Part shown: piece after piece, positions 24,082 to 34,161 of the stretch
Layout of the letters: each line of letters starts with the position of its first letter
Position numbering within the stretch: position 1 is the stretch's first letter
Assembly (NCBI RefSeq): GCF_001039005.1
Contig: NZ_LDWR01000035.1
Span: forward strand, 1 to 64,000
Source of the DNA: Burkholderia cepacia
GTDB taxonomy: Bacteria; Pseudomonadota; Gammaproteobacteria; Burkholderiales; Burkholderiaceae
DNA: 64,000 nt
Reading direction: 5' to 3'
The notes under the pieces: generated by a model
Database searches by the model: none
What the model was told of the DNA's origin: nothing
What the model saw: the letters and a program-made list of their open reading frames with translations, nothing else
Made by a program: the position numbers and the translations under genes

Positions 24082-24459
24082 ATGATCCGAACCATTCTCG
24101 CCATCGACGACTCCGCGACCATGCGTGCGCTGCTGCAGGCAACGCTTGCGCAGGCCGGCTACGACGTGACGGTGGCGCCGGACGGCGAAGCCGGCTTCGA
24201 CATGGCCGCGACCGCGCCGTACGACCTGGTGCTGACCGACCAGAACATGCCGCGCAAGAACGGGCTCGAGGTGATCGCCGCGCTGCGCAAGCTGACCGCG
24301 TATGCGGACACGCCGATCCTCGTACTGACAACGGAGGGCAGCGATGCCTTCAAGGACGCCGCACGCGACGCGGGTGCGACCGGATGGATCGAGAAGCCGA
24401 TCGACCCGGCCGTGCTGGTCGACCTGGTCGCGACGCTGTCCGAGCCGGCCGCCTCCTGA
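24082..24459 (+). CDS. cheY1: Single-domain response regulator (CheY-like)
   Basis: 125 aa receiver domain: acidic pair Asp9/Asp10 (IDDSATMRALL), phosphoacceptor Asp53 (LTDQNMPRKNG), switch Thr in VLTTEGSD and Lys in WIEKPID. No output domain. It sits directly upstream of cheA, separately from the canonical CheY beside cheZ at 32248. This two-CheY layout is usual in beta/gamma-proteobacteria. It may be a phosphate sink or a partner of an alternative target; whether it binds FliM cannot be read from sequence. Confidence 0.92.
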   Translation: MIRTILAIDDSATMRALLQATLAQAGYDVTVAPDGEAGFDMAATAPYDLVLTDQNMPRKNGLEVIAALRKLTAYADTPILVLTTEGSDAFKDAARDAGATGWIEKPIDPAVLVDLVATLSEPAAS

Positions 24460-24492
24460 CATGAACGCGACGAATCCAACCGGTGACCGGGC

Positions 24493-26751
24493 ATGACTCT
24501 CGACATCACGCAGTTCTACCAGACCTTTTTCGACGAAGCGGACGAGTTGCTCGCGCAGATGGAGCAGCTGCTGCTGAACCTCGACGTCGGCTCGCCCGAC
24601 CCCGAGGATCTCGCCGCGATTTTCCGCGCCGCGCATTCGATCAAGGGCGGCGCGGCGACGTTCGGCTTTTCCGCGCTGACCGATACGACGCACATCCTCG
24701 AATCGCTGCTCGACCGCGCGCGCAACCATGAGCTGACGCTGACCAAGGAAATGGTCGACGCGTTCCTCGAGACCAAGGACGTGCTGTCCGACCAGCTCGT
24801 CGACTACCGCGCGAGCGCCGAACCGGACGCGGCCGCCGCCGCGACGATCTGCGCGAAGCTCGAACGGCTGAAGGCCGAGAGCGGCGCGGGTGCGCCGGCG
24901 GCTGTGGCGGCCGCGCCTGCTGCGCCCGTCGCGCCTGTTGCCGTGGCTGTCGTGGCTGCCGCACCGGCCGCGGAGCCCGCCGCCAGCGGCGATCGCGCGC
25001 CCGATCATGTGATCGAGCAGGCGGTTGCGGCCGCGCATCCGGCGGCCAAAGCCGGCGAAGGCGGCCCGCACCTGAAGATCACGCTGCTGGGCGTCGATGC
25101 GAAGGACCAGGCGCTGCTCAGCGAGGAACTCGGCAACCTCGGCCGGATCGTCGGCCGCGAGGAAGCGGGCGCCGACCTGACGCTGTGGCTCGAATCGGAC
25201 GTGCCGTCCGACGACATCGTCGCCGTGTGCTGCTTCGTGATCGACGAAAGCCAGATCCGCGTCGCGCGCGGCACGGCGCCGGTGGCACCGGCTGCCGCGC
25301 AGGACGTCGCGGCACCGGCTGCCGAACCGACTGTCGAACCGGCCGCCGCCGCACAACCCGCCGCGCGGGTCGAGGTGTTCGCGCCTCAGGCCGCCGCACC
25401 GGCGCTGGCGCCCGCCGCCGCGGAGCCGGCCGCCGCAGCACAACCGCAGCAACAACCCCAGCAGCCGCAGGCCGAACACGCGGCGCAGGCCGCCGCGCAC
25501 CACGATGACAAGCGCGCGCGCCCGGCCGCCGCGGCCGCATCGGGCGCCGAAGGCAGCTCGATCCGCGTCGGCGTCGAGAAGGTCGACCAGCTGATCAACC
25601 TCGTCGGCGAACTCGTGATCACGCAGGCGATGCTCGCGGAGACGGCGACTGCGTTCGATCCGGCACTGCACGACCGCCTGTTCAACGGGATGGCGCAGCT
25701 CGAGCGCAATGCGCGCGACCTGCAGGAAGCCGTGATGTCGATCCGCATGATGCCGATGGACTACGTGTTCAGCCGCTTCCCGCGGCTCGTGCGCGACCTC
25801 GCCGGCAAGCTCGGCAAGCAGGTCGAACTCGTCACGTTCGGCCAGGCGACCGAACTCGACAAGAGCCTGATCGAACGGATCATCGATCCGCTCACGCACC
25901 TCGTGCGCAACAGCCTCGACCACGGGATCGAAACCGTCGACAAGCGCGTCGCCGCCGGCAAGGACGCGGTCGGCCAGCTCGTGCTGTCGGCCGCGCATCA
26001 CGGCGGCAACATCGTGATCGAGGTGAGCGACGACGGCGCGGGCCTGAACCGCGAGCGGATCCTCGCGAAGGCCGCGAAGCAGGGCATGCAGGTGTCCGAC
26101 AACATCAGCGACGAAGAGGTGTGGAACCTGATCTTCGCGCCGGGCTTCTCGACCGCCGAGACCGTGACCGACGTGTCGGGCCGCGGCGTCGGGATGGACG
26201 TCGTGAAGCGCAACATCCAGTCGATGGGCGGCCACGTCGAGATCACGTCGCTGGCCGGCCGCGGCACGACCACGCGGATCGTGCTGCCGCTCACGCTGGC
26301 GATTCTCGACGGGATGTCGGTGAAGGTCGGCAACGAGATCTTCATCCTGCCGCTGAACTTCGTGATGGAGTCGCTGCAGCCGTCGAACGACGACATTTAC
26401 ACGGTCGGCAACGGCGAACGTGTGGTGCGCGTGCGCGGCGAATACCTGCCGCTCGTCGCGCTGCACGAAGTGTTCTCGGTCGAGGACGCGCGCACCGACC
26501 CGACGCAGGGGATCGTCACGATCATGGAAACCGAGGGGCGCCGCTTCGCGATGCTGATCGACGAACTGGTCGGCCAGCAGCAGGTCGTCGTGAAGAACCT
26601 CGAAACGAATTACCGCAAGGTACATGGCATCTCGGCGGCGACCATCCTCGGCGACGGCAGTGTCGCGCTGATCGTCGACGTCGCGGCGCTGAACCGCGAA
26701 ACCCGTGCGATGCACGGCGCCCGTGCGGGCGCCGAGCTCGCGATGTTCTGA
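24493..26751 (+). CDS. cheA: Chemotaxis histidine kinase CheA
   Basis: 752 aa. P1/HPt domain ~1-105 with phospho-His48 in FRAAHSIKGGAATFGF. A long Ala/Pro-rich linker frames the P2 CheY/CheB-binding region (~185-260). P3 dimerisation runs ~355-415 (IRVGVEKVDQLINLVGELVI). P4 ATPase has the N-box LVRNSLDHGIE, G1 VSDDGAGLN, F-box APGFSTAE and G2 GRGVGMDVV. The P5 CheW-like domain is C-terminal from ~610. The linkers are much longer and richer in Ala/Pro than in E. coli (654 aa). It phosphorylates CheY and CheB in response to receptors. cheW starts 30 bp downstream. Confidence 0.97.
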   Translation: MTLDITQFYQTFFDEADELLAQMEQLLLNLDVGSPDPEDLAAIFRAAHSIKGGAATFGFSALTDTTHILESLLDRARNHELTLTKEMVDAFLETKDVLSDQLVDYRASAEPDAAAAATICAKLERLKAESGAGAPAAVAAAPAAPVAPVAVAVVAAAPAAEPAASGDRAPDHVIEQAVAAAHPAAKAGEGGPHLKITLLGVDAKDQALLSEELGNLGRIVGREEAGADLTLWLESDVPSDDIVAVCCFVIDESQIRVARGTAPVAPAAAQDVAAPAAEPTVEPAAAAQPAARVEVFAPQAAAPALAPAAAEPAAAAQPQQQPQQPQAEHAAQAAAHHDDKRARPAAAAASGAEGSSIRVGVEKVDQLINLVGELVITQAMLAETATAFDPALHDRLFNGMAQLERNARDLQEAVMSIRMMPMDYVFSRFPRLVRDLAGKLGKQVELVTFGQATELDKSLIERIIDPLTHLVRNSLDHGIETVDKRVAAGKDAVGQLVLSAAHHGGNIVIEVSDDGAGLNRERILAKAAKQGMQVSDNISDEEVWNLIFAPGFSTAETVTDVSGRGVGMDVVKRNIQSMGGHVEITSLAGRGTTTRIVLPLTLAILDGMSVKVGNEIFILPLNFVMESLQPSNDDIYTVGNGERVVRVRGEYLPLVALHEVFSVEDARTDPTQGIVTIMETEGRRFAMLIDELVGQQQVVVKNLETNYRKVHGISAATILGDGSVALIVDVAALNRETRAMHGARAGAELAMF

Positions 26752-26781
26752 CTCTCGCCATTCAACCGATTGGGGGCAAAC

Positions 26782-27315
26782 GTGCCTGCTGAAGTCCAAA
26801 TGATCAATCCGGCCGCGGCGAACGCGGCAAACAGCCGCCGTGACGCGGAACAAGGCGATGCGACGGGCCAGGAATTCCTCGTGTTCACGCTCGGTGACGA
26901 GGAATACGGGATCGACATCCTGAAGGTGCAGGAAATCCGCGGCTACGACAGCGTCACGCGCATCGCGAACGCGCCGGAGTTCATCAAGGGCGTGATCAAC
27001 CTGCGCGGGATCATCGTGCCGATCGTCGACATGCGGATCAAGTTCCATCTCGGCCGCGTCGAGTACGACCACCAGACCGTCGTGATCATCCTGAACGTCG
27101 CGCATCGCGTGGTCGGGATGGTGGTCGACGGCGTGTCGGACGTGCTGACGCTGCAGACCGACCAGATCATGCCGGCACCGGAATTCGGCGCGACGCTGAC
27201 GACCGAGTACCTGACGGGCCTCGGCACGGTCGACGGCCGGATGCTGATCCTGATGGACATCGAGAAGCTGATGTCGAGCCGTGAAATGGCGCTGATCGAG
27301 TCGCTCGGCGGGTAA
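26782..27315 (+). CDS. cheW: Chemotaxis coupling protein CheW
   Basis: 177 aa from GTG 26782, chosen because GGGGG lies six bases upstream; a TTG at 26770 would add four residues. A CheW SH3-like double barrel from ~30: [40 protein letters not shown] and [15 protein letters not shown] (the conserved NLRG), ending [16 protein letters not shown]. It links MCPs to CheA in the polar arrays. Between cheA and the MCP gene in the operon. Confidence 0.95.
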   Translation: MPAEVQMINPAAANAANSRRDAEQGDATGQEFLVFTLGDEEYGIDILKVQEIRGYDSVTRIANAPEFIKGVINLRGIIVPIVDMRIKFHLGRVEYDHQTVVIILNVAHRVVGMVVDGVSDVLTLQTDQIMPAPEFGATLTTEYLTGLGTVDGRMLILMDIEKLMSSREMALIESLGG

Positions 27316-27352
27316 GCGCGCCGCGCGCGCAGGAATTTCGGGAGAATCTGCA

Positions 27353-29326
27353 ATGTTGCATAACTGGTCGATCCGCACGACGCTGACGGCGGTCGGACTC
27401 ATCCTCGTGTGCCTGGCCGCCGCGGTCGGCGGGCTCGGCCTCTACGCGCTCAATCACGCGAGTCGCTCGCTCGACGAGATCGCGCACGTTGACCTGCCGG
27501 CGATCCATACGCTCGACGACACGTCGTCGTACCTGCTGCGCGCACGCGTGTCGCTCGATCGCTTCCGGTCGCTGACGGAAGCCGGCAACACGGCCGACGC
27601 GGCCAAGGTGCTCGACCGCGCGCAGGAGCTGTACGCGAAGTCGAACCAGAACTGGCAGGCGTTCCAGTCGACGCCGAAGCTCGGGGTCGAGCAGGCGCTC
27701 GTCGACGAGTTGTCCGCACGTTACGCGACGATCGTGAAGGAAGGCGTCGAGCCCGAGTTCGCGGCCGCGCGCGCGGGCGACATGGCCGCGTACCACGCGG
27801 TCGCCGACACGAAGATCAGCCCGATGTTCGTCGCGTACGACCTGGCCGCGTCGGCCGTGGTCGCGTCGCTGCAGAAGCGCGCGGAAGACCGCCAGGCCGC
27901 GACGCAGTCGCAGATCTCGCTGATGGTCGCGCTGATCGCGGCCGGCATCGCGATCGCGTTCGTCGTCGTGATCGCGATCCGCTTCGCGCTGCGCGGGCTG
28001 ATCGTGCAGCCGCTCGAGGACGCGATCGCGCACTTCGAGCGCATCGCCGGCGGCGACCTTACGCAACCGGTGAACGTGTTCAGCACGAACGAGATCGGTC
28101 GCCTGTTCGGCGGCATCAAGCGGATGCAGGACGCCGTCACGACGATGGTGCAGGCCGTGCATCGCGGCACCGAATCGATCGACGTCGGCGCACGCGAGAT
28201 CGCGACCGGCAACGTCGACCTGTCGCAGCGCACCGAGGAGCAGGCCGCGTCGCTGCAGGAAACCGCGTCGAGCATGGAGCAGCTGACGGGCACCGTGCGG
28301 CAGAACGCGGAGAACGCGCGGCAGGCGAGCCAGCTCGCGGTGAACGCGTCGGACATCGCGACGCAGGGCGGCGACGTGGTCGGCCAGGTCGTGTCGACGA
28401 TGCAGGACATCGCGGCGAGCTCGGGCAAGGTCGTCGACATCATCGGGACGATCGAGGGCATCGCGTTCCAGACCAACATCCTCGCGCTGAACGCGGCGGT
28501 CGAAGCCGCGCGGGCGGGCGAGCAGGGCCGCGGCTTCGCGGTGGTCGCGGGCGAGGTGCGCTCGCTCGCGCAGCGCAGCGCGAGCGCCGCGAAGGAAATC
28601 AAGCAGCTGATCGGCGATTCGTCCGAGAAGGTCGAGAGCGGGTCGGCGCTCGTCGCGCGCGCGGGCTCGACGATGGACGAGATCGTGCAGGCCGTGCGCC
28701 GCGTGACCGACATCATGGGCGAGATCAGCGCCGCGTCGGACGAACAGTCGACCGGCATCGAGCAGGTCAACCGCGCGGTCGGCCAGATGGATTCGGTCAC
28801 GCAGCAGAACGCGGCGCTTGTCGAGCAGGCGGCGGCCGCGGCTGCGTCGCTCGAGGAGCAGACGCGCCAGATGAAGGCGATCGTGTCGGATTGGCGCGTG
28901 GCGGGCGGCATCGTGCTCGCGCCGTCGCGCAGCGTGGTGCGGCCGGTCGCACATGAACCGGCCGCCTTGCCGGCCTTGCCGGCGTTGCCGTCGGAGCCGC
29001 GTTACGACGCCGCGCCGGTCGCCGCGCTGCCGGCACCGCAGGCTGCCGCGGCATCCGCACGCCGAGCCTCGCCGGCGTCGCATGCCGCCGCGCCGGCCGC
29101 CAGCCGCGAACCGAAGCGCGCGGCGGACTCCGGTGCACGCACGCAGAAGGAAGCACCTGCGTCTCGCGGCGCCGCTGCCGGCGGCTACGGCCCGCGTCTC
29201 GCGAAGACGGCCGCACCGGCGGACAAGCCGGCCGCGAAGCCCGCTCTCGTGCGCCCCGCGCTGAACGGCGAGAAGCCGGCCGCGGCCGCGGCCGGCACGT
29301 CCGACGACGACTGGGAGACCTTCTAA
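27353..29326 (+). CDS. Methyl-accepting chemotaxis protein with CheR/CheB pentapeptide
   Basis: 657 aa. Helix 1 at ~8-30, a periplasmic four-helix-bundle ligand domain (4HB_MCP, ~31-185), helix 2 at ~187-212, HAMP ~213-265, then the cytoplasmic signalling bundle whose hairpin tip is intact ([40 protein letters not shown]). After the bundle comes an Ala/Pro-rich tail of about 130 residues ending in the pentapeptide DWETF, the CheR/CheB tether (xWxxF) seen on high-abundance receptors Tar/Tsr. Located between cheW and cheR, as for Tar/Tsr-like receptors. The ligand is not predictable. Confidence 0.95.
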   Translation: MLHNWSIRTTLTAVGLILVCLAAAVGGLGLYALNHASRSLDEIAHVDLPAIHTLDDTSSYLLRARVSLDRFRSLTEAGNTADAAKVLDRAQELYAKSNQNWQAFQSTPKLGVEQALVDELSARYATIVKEGVEPEFAAARAGDMAAYHAVADTKISPMFVAYDLAASAVVASLQKRAEDRQAATQSQISLMVALIAAGIAIAFVVVIAIRFALRGLIVQPLEDAIAHFERIAGGDLTQPVNVFSTNEIGRLFGGIKRMQDAVTTMVQAVHRGTESIDVGAREIATGNVDLSQRTEEQAASLQETASSMEQLTGTVRQNAENARQASQLAVNASDIATQGGDVVGQVVSTMQDIAASSGKVVDIIGTIEGIAFQTNILALNAAVEAARAGEQGRGFAVVAGEVRSLAQRSASAAKEIKQLIGDSSEKVESGSALVARAGSTMDEIVQAVRRVTDIMGEISAASDEQSTGIEQVNRAVGQMDSVTQQNAALVEQAAAAAASLEEQTRQMKAIVSDWRVAGGIVLAPSRSVVRPVAHEPAALPALPALPSEPRYDAAPVAALPAPQAAAASARRASPASHAAAPAASREPKRAADSGARTQKEAPASRGAAAGGYGPRLAKTAAPADKPAAKPALVRPALNGEKPAAAAAGTSDDDWETF

Positions 29327-29329
29327 ACC

Positions 29330-30316
29330 ATGCCGCACGCGCGCGCGCCATTTCGACCCGATGCACCGGATGCCGCGCCCCGAGCGGGCGAGCCGGGGCG
29401 CGACTTTGCGTTCACGGGCGCGGATTTCGCGCGCATCCGCGCGCTGATCCACCAACGCGCGGGGATCTCGCTGTCCGAGCACAAGCGCGACATGGCGTAC
29501 AGCCGTCTCGCGCGGCGGTTGCGTGCTCGCGGCCTCGACACGTTCCGCGACTACCTCGACCTGCTCGAGCAGGAAGACGATCCGCTCGAGTGGGAAGCGT
29601 TCACCAATGCGCTGACCACGAACCTGACCGCGTTCTTCCGCGAGTCGCACCATTTCCCGATCCTGTCGGATTTCGTGAAGGGGCGGCCGGCACCCGTGTC
29701 GGTATGGTGCTCGGCGGCGTCGACCGGCGAGGAGCCGTATTCGATCGCGATCACGCTGATCGAGGCGCTCGGCGAATCGGCGGCGCGCGGCGCGTCGATC
29801 CTCGCGACCGATCTCGACACGCAGGTGCTCGCGAAGGCGGAAGCCGGCATCTATACGTACGACCAGGTCAAGCACCTGACGCCGGAGCGGCTGAAGCGCT
29901 TCTTCCTGAAGGGCACGGGCCCGCAGGCAGGCCGCGTGAAGGTGCGCCCCGAGCTGCGTGCGATGATCCGCTTCGAGCAACTGAACCTGACCGATGCGGA
30001 CTACGGGATCGCGAAGCCGTTCGACGCGATCTTCTGCCGCAACGTGATGATCTACTTCGACAAGCCGACGCAGGGGCAGGTGCTGTCACGCTTCGAGCCG
30101 CTGGTGAAGCCGGGCGGGCTGCTGTTCGCCGGCCATTCGGAAAACTTCACGTACGTCACGCAGGGGTTCCGGCTGCGCGGGCAGACGGTGTACGAATTGA
30201 CACGCGACGCCGCGCAGGGTGCGCGGCCGCGTGCCGCGCAGGCGCCCGCGGCGGCGGCCACGCCGTCGCGCGCTCCCGCGCGGTCCGCCGCACCCGCCTA
30301 CGGAGATCGCGGATGA
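29330..30316 (+). CDS. cheR: Chemotaxis protein methyltransferase CheR
   Basis: 328 aa, starting 3 bp after the MCP stop. N-terminal helical domain ([20 protein letters not shown], then [20 protein letters not shown]), then the AdoMet Rossmann domain: [30 protein letters not shown] (AdoMet loop), [25 protein letters not shown] and [10 protein letters not shown]. The beta-subdomain that docks on the receptor pentapeptide lies within the C-terminal half. It methylates receptor glutamates. Its stop overlaps the cheD start (ATGA at 30313-30316), implying translational coupling. Confidence 0.96.
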   Translation: MPHARAPFRPDAPDAAPRAGEPGRDFAFTGADFARIRALIHQRAGISLSEHKRDMAYSRLARRLRARGLDTFRDYLDLLEQEDDPLEWEAFTNALTTNLTAFFRESHHFPILSDFVKGRPAPVSVWCSAASTGEEPYSIAITLIEALGESAARGASILATDLDTQVLAKAEAGIYTYDQVKHLTPERLKRFFLKGTGPQAGRVKVRPELRAMIRFEQLNLTDADYGIAKPFDAIFCRNVMIYFDKPTQGQVLSRFEPLVKPGGLLFAGHSENFTYVTQGFRLRGQTVYELTRDAAQGARPRAAQAPAAAATPSRAPARSAAPAYGDRG

Positions 30317-31092
30317 GCGCCCTGCCGATCGCGACGAATCGCTACTTCGACAACCATTTCGGCTGTCCCGGCGTGAAGCTGTTGCCGAACGAGTTCTACA
30401 CGACGTCCGAGGACATGGTGCTGATGACCGTGCTCGGCTCGTGCGTCGCCGCGTGCATTCACGATCCGTACGCCGGCATCGGCGGGATGAACCACTTCAT
30501 GCTGCCCGACGACGGCGCCGATGCGGGCGCGACCGCGTCCGAATCGATGCGTTACGGCGCGTATGCGATGGAAGTGCTGATCAACGAGCTGATCAAGGCC
30601 GGCGGGCGCCGCGAGCGTCTCGAGGCGAAGGTGTTCGGCGGCGCGGCCGTGCTGGCAGGAATGACGACCATCAACATCGGCGATCGCAATGCGGATTTCG
30701 TGCGCCGCTACCTGGCGCTCGAGCGCATCCGCATCACGGCGGAAGACCTGCAGGACGTCCATCCGCGCAAGGTCGCGTTCATGCCGCGCACGGGTCGCGC
30801 GATGGTGAAGAAGCTGCGGCTGCAGGTGCCGGGCGTGACCGAGCGCGAAGCCGCGCTGGCGCGCGAGGCCGACCGCTTGCGCGCCGCACGGCCGCGCGCG
30901 CATGTCGAGCTGTTCCAGGCGAAGCGGCCGGCCGCGCCGCAGCCGGCGCGCCCGCGCATCGAGCTGTTCGGCGCGCGCGGTGCGGCGCCGGGCGGCAGCG
31001 CGAGTGCCGGCGGCGTGCGGGCGGCGAACCCGGGGAGCCCGGGCGCCGGAGGCCCGTATGCGGCGAATCTATCAAGAAAGCAGGAGGCATGA
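30313..31092 (+). CDS. cheD: Chemoreceptor glutamine deamidase CheD
   Basis: 259 aa from ATG 30313 overlapping the cheR stop by 4 bp. Core CheD fold ~1-180: [20 protein letters not shown] with the catalytic Cys of the TVLGSC motif, INHF-type His in GMNHFMLP, and KVFGGA. Deamidates receptor glutamines to glutamates, making methylation sites. The C-terminal ~75 residues are a Pro/Ala-rich tail without the usual fold, which makes the protein longer than most CheD. The stop overlaps the cheB start (ATGA at 31089-31092). Confidence 0.96.
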   Translation: MSALPIATNRYFDNHFGCPGVKLLPNEFYTTSEDMVLMTVLGSCVAACIHDPYAGIGGMNHFMLPDDGADAGATASESMRYGAYAMEVLINELIKAGGRRERLEAKVFGGAAVLAGMTTINIGDRNADFVRRYLALERIRITAEDLQDVHPRKVAFMPRTGRAMVKKLRLQVPGVTEREAALAREADRLRAARPRAHVELFQAKRPAAPQPARPRIELFGARGAAPGGSASAGGVRAANPGSPGAGGPYAANLSRKQEA

Positions 31093-32180
31093 CCGCAGTG
31101 CAGAAGATCAAAGTATTGTGCGTCGACGATTCGGCGCTGATCCGCAGCCTGATGACCGAGATCATCAACACCCAGCCCGACATGACGGTGTGCGCGACCG
31201 CGCCCGATCCGCTTGTCGCGCGCGAGCTCATCAAGCAGCACAACCCCGACGTGCTCACGCTGGACGTCGAAATGCCGCGCATGGACGGGCTCGACTTCCT
31301 CGAGAAGCTGATGCGCCTGCGGCCGATGCCGGTCGTGATGGTGTCGTCGCTGACCGAGCGCGGCTCGGAAATCACGCTGCGCGCGCTCGAACTCGGCGCG
31401 GTGGATTTCGTCACGAAACCGCGCGTCGGGATTCGCGACGGGATGCTCGACTACGCGGAGAAGCTCGCCGACAAGATCCGCGCGGCGTCGCGCGCGCGCG
31501 TGCGCCAGGCGCCGCAGCCGCAAGCGGTTGCGCGCGCGGCGGACAGCCCCGCGGCCGCGCCGATGGTCAACAACCCGCTCGTCAGTACCGAGAAGCTGAT
31601 TATCATCGGCGCGTCGACGGGCGGCACCGAGGCGATCCGCGAAGTGCTGACGCCGCTGCCGCCGGATGCGCCGGCCGTGCTGATCGCGCAGCACATGCCG
31701 CCCGGTTTCACGAAATCGTTCGCGCAGCGGCTGAACGGCCTGTGCCGGATCGCGGTGAAGGAAGCCGAGCACGGCGAGCGCGTGCTGCCGGGGCATGCGT
31801 ATATCGCGCCGGGCCATGCACACCTGTTGCTCGCGAGAAGCGGTGCGAACTATATTGCGCAACTGTCGGACGAGCCGCCGGTGAACCGTCACCGCCCGTC
31901 GGTCGACGTGCTGTTCCGCTCGGCGGCGACGCACGCGGGCAAGAACGCGATCGGTGTCATTCTTACCGGGATGGGCCGCGACGGCGCGGCCGGCCTGCTG
32001 GAAATGAAACGCGCGGGTGCCCACACGTTCGCGCAGGATGAAGCAAGCTGCATCGTGTTCGGGATGCCGCGCGAGGCGATCGCGCTCGGCGGCGCGGACG
32101 AGATCGCGCCGCTCGCCGAGATGAGCCGCCGCGTGATGGCGCGACTGGCGACGATGGGCGACCGCGTGCAGCGCGTTTGA
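31089..32180 (+). CDS. cheB: Chemotaxis response regulator protein-glutamate methylesterase CheB
   Basis: 363 aa from ATG 31089 with AGGAGG two bases upstream, overlapping cheD. Receiver domain 1-~125 with phospho-Asp59 ([12 protein letters not shown]). A Pro/Ala linker leads to the methylesterase domain with catalytic Ser in [13 protein letters not shown], His in [16 protein letters not shown] and Asp in [12 protein letters not shown]. Removes receptor methyl groups when phosphorylated by CheA. Together with CheR and CheD it completes adaptation; all three are translationally linked. Confidence 0.97.
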   Translation: MTAVQKIKVLCVDDSALIRSLMTEIINTQPDMTVCATAPDPLVARELIKQHNPDVLTLDVEMPRMDGLDFLEKLMRLRPMPVVMVSSLTERGSEITLRALELGAVDFVTKPRVGIRDGMLDYAEKLADKIRAASRARVRQAPQPQAVARAADSPAAAPMVNNPLVSTEKLIIIGASTGGTEAIREVLTPLPPDAPAVLIAQHMPPGFTKSFAQRLNGLCRIAVKEAEHGERVLPGHAYIAPGHAHLLLARSGANYIAQLSDEPPVNRHRPSVDVLFRSAATHAGKNAIGVILTGMGRDGAAGLLEMKRAGAHTFAQDEASCIVFGMPREAIALGGADEIAPLAEMSRRVMARLATMGDRVQRV

Positions 32181-32247
32181 ATGGAATGTCACGGGGCGCG
32201 TGCCACGATACGCGTCCCGACGGAAACGAATCTGGAAAGGAACGACG

Positions 32248-32643
32248 ATGGACAAGAGCATGAAAATCCTGGTGGTGGACGATTTCCCGACGATGCGCCG
32301 GATCGTCCGCAACCTGCTCAAGGAACTGGGCTATTCGAACGTCGACGAGGCCGAGGACGGCCTGGCCGGCCTCGCGCGGCTGCGCGGCGGCGGCTACGAC
32401 TTCGTGATCTCGGACTGGAACATGCCGAACCTCGACGGCCTCGCGATGCTGAAGGAAATCCGCGCGGACGCGACGCTCACGCACCTGCCGGTGCTGATGG
32501 TCACGGCCGAGTCGAAGAAGGAGAACATCATCGCGGCCGCGCAGGCGGGCGCGAGCGGCTACGTCGTGAAACCGTTCACGGCCGCGACGCTCGACGAGAA
32601 GCTGAACAAGATTATCGACAAGATGGCGAAGGCCGGGAGCTGA
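32248..32643 (+). CDS. cheY: Chemotaxis response regulator CheY
   Basis: 131 aa from ATG 32248 with GGAAAGGAA upstream; an ATG at 32200 is less likely. The canonical CheY: Asp11/Asp12 ([16 protein letters not shown]), phospho-Asp56 ([11 protein letters not shown]), switch Thr in [12 protein letters not shown], Lys in [11 protein letters not shown]. The W-N-M-P after the Asp and the KKENI helix match the FliM-binding enterobacterial CheY, unlike the cheY1 product upstream of cheA. cheZ follows immediately. Confidence 0.96.
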   Translation: MDKSMKILVVDDFPTMRRIVRNLLKELGYSNVDEAEDGLAGLARLRGGGYDFVISDWNMPNLDGLAMLKEIRADATLTHLPVLMVTAESKKENIIAAAQAGASGYVVKPFTAATLDEKLNKIIDKMAKAGS

Positions 32644-32644
32644 C

Positions 32645-33376
32645 GTGAACGAGCCGATCCATGCGGCGCTCGCCGGCGCGGGGTTCAACGCCGACAGCCA
32701 CCCAGAAGGCGCCGATTTCGCGAGCGACCGCATTCTCGCGCGCATCGGCCAGGTCACGCGTGCGCTGCGCGATTCGATGCGCGAGCTCGGGCTCGACAAG
32801 CACGTCGAGCGTGCGGCGGAAGCCGTGCCCGATGCGCGCGACCGGCTGCGCTACGTCGCGACGATGACCGAGCAGGCGGCCGTGCGCGTGCTGAATGCGA
32901 TCGAGATCGCGAAGCCGATGCAGGAGCGCGTCCAGAACGAGGCCGAGGCGCTCGACGCGCGCTGGGCGCAGTGGTACGCGGCGCCGATCGAGCACGCGGA
33001 AGTGCGCGAGCTGATGGACGATACGCGCACGTTCCTGCGCACGCTGCCCGAGTCGACGTCGGCGACCAGCGCGCAGCTGCTCGAGATCATGCTCGCGCAG
33101 GACTTCCAGGATCTGACCGGGCAGGTGATCAAGAAGATCATGGACATGGTCTACCTGATCGAGCAGCAGCTCCTCACCGTGCTCGTCGAGAACATCGCGC
33201 CCGAGCGGCGCGAGCAGTTCGCGGCCACCGCGGCCGCGCTCGCGGCCGAGCAGATGAGCGCGACCGGCAGCCCCGAGTCGCTGCTGAACGGCCCGCAGAT
33301 CGCGCCGGAAGGCAAATCCGACGTGGTCCAGGACCAGGGGCAGGTCGACGACCTGCTCGCGAGCCTGGGCTTCTGA
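32645..33376 (+). CDS. cheZ: Protein phosphatase CheZ
   Basis: 243 aa, GTG start at 32645, one base after the cheY stop, with GGGAG within the cheY end. Mostly helical four-helix bundle; [20 protein letters not shown] holds the catalytic Gln and the acidic residue that act on CheY-P. The C-terminal [10 protein letters not shown] is the CheY-binding peptide. Speeds CheY dephosphorylation. Last gene of the che operon. Confidence 0.95.
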   Translation: MNEPIHAALAGAGFNADSHPEGADFASDRILARIGQVTRALRDSMRELGLDKHVERAAEAVPDARDRLRYVATMTEQAAVRVLNAIEIAKPMQERVQNEAEALDARWAQWYAAPIEHAEVRELMDDTRTFLRTLPESTSATSAQLLEIMLAQDFQDLTGQVIKKIMDMVYLIEQQLLTVLVENIAPERREQFAATAAALAAEQMSATGSPESLLNGPQIAPEGKSDVVQDQGQVDDLLASLGF

Positions 33377-33489
33377 CCCTGCCGCATCGCATCGCATCGG
33401 CGCGCCCCGTTTCGCGGGGCCGCCCGATGTACGCGTCACGCCGTTTCCCCAACGTTTACCCGTGCTTGCCGCACCCATGCGGCTCGGTG

Positions 33490-33534
33490 CAGCATGGGTC
33501 GAATTGACACGTCGACACATGCTGCAGGCATACT
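33490..33534 (+). promoter_or_regulatory. Candidate promoter with dyad upstream of the DUF2844-DUF3443 pair
   Basis: A consensus TTGACA at 33504-33509 is followed by CATACT at 33529-33534 (19-bp spacer). CAGCATG (33490-33496) and CATGCTG (33518-33524) form an inverted repeat around the -35 box, a plausible operator. The start codon is about 105 bp downstream. Confidence 0.4.
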
Positions 33535-33641
33535 ACGCGTCAGCAGCAACGGAGCGTCATTCATACGATTTCATATGTTGGCAGGCGACGCGGGCACGAT
33601 GGCTGCGCCGCCGGCAACGAAGCCAGTCCCTGGGAGGGAAC

Positions 33642-34145
33642 TTGAAGCTGAAACGCTTGGGCTGGGCTGTCGCGCACGCGGCGGCTGCAACGGGTGTGCT
33701 GTGGACCGTCCACGCACACGCTGAACTGGGCGGCGCGCCGATGTCGCCGCCGGCGGACGATCAGGCTGCAAGCGCGCGCACGATGCAGCGCGCGATGCGT
33801 TCGGCCGACGGCATGCAGGCGAGCACGGCCGCTTATACCGTCCGCGAGATCACGCTCGGATCGGGCACGGTCATCCACGAATACACCTCTGCCGCTGGCA
33901 GCGTGTTCGGCCTCGCATGGCGCGGGCCGACGATGCCGGACCTCGCATCGCTGCTCGGCAGCTATTTCCCGCAGTACACCGCCGGCGTCCAGGCCGCACA
34001 CGCGGCGCGCGGCTGGCGCGCGCCCGTGGCCGTCGAGACGAGCGGCCTCGTGATCCGGACCGGTGGCCACATGGGCGCCTTCTCGGGCCAGGCGTGGCTG
34101 CCGGCGGCGCTGCCTGCCGGCCTCGCCGGCACCGACATCCAGTGA
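33642..34145 (+). CDS. DUF2844-family secreted protein
   Basis: 167 aa from TTG 33642, chosen because GGGAGG sits at 33633-33638 and a classical signal peptide begins there (LKLKRLGWAVAHAAAATGVL, cleavage near AHA-EL). An ATG at 33462 would add 60 residues unlike any family member. The mature part is a small single domain with YTVREITLGSGTVIHEYTSA and VFGLAWRGPTMPDLASLLGS, characteristic of DUF2844. No catalytic motif is visible. Directly followed by the DUF3443 gene (16-bp gap), a pairing seen across Burkholderia by recollection; the two probably act together in the periplasm or outside the cell. Confidence 0.82.
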   Translation: MKLKRLGWAVAHAAAATGVLWTVHAHAELGGAPMSPPADDQAASARTMQRAMRSADGMQASTAAYTVREITLGSGTVIHEYTSAAGSVFGLAWRGPTMPDLASLLGSYFPQYTAGVQAAHAARGWRAPVAVETSGLVIRTGGHMGAFSGQAWLPAALPAGLAGTDIQ

Positions 34146-34161
34146 CAGCGGGAGAGTGATC

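Noticed and set aside
22885-27402. 1505-codon minus-strand open frame opposite motA-cheW
   Set aside because: Antisense shadow of motB, cheA and cheW; no family-like motif and an Arg/Asp/His-biased composition.
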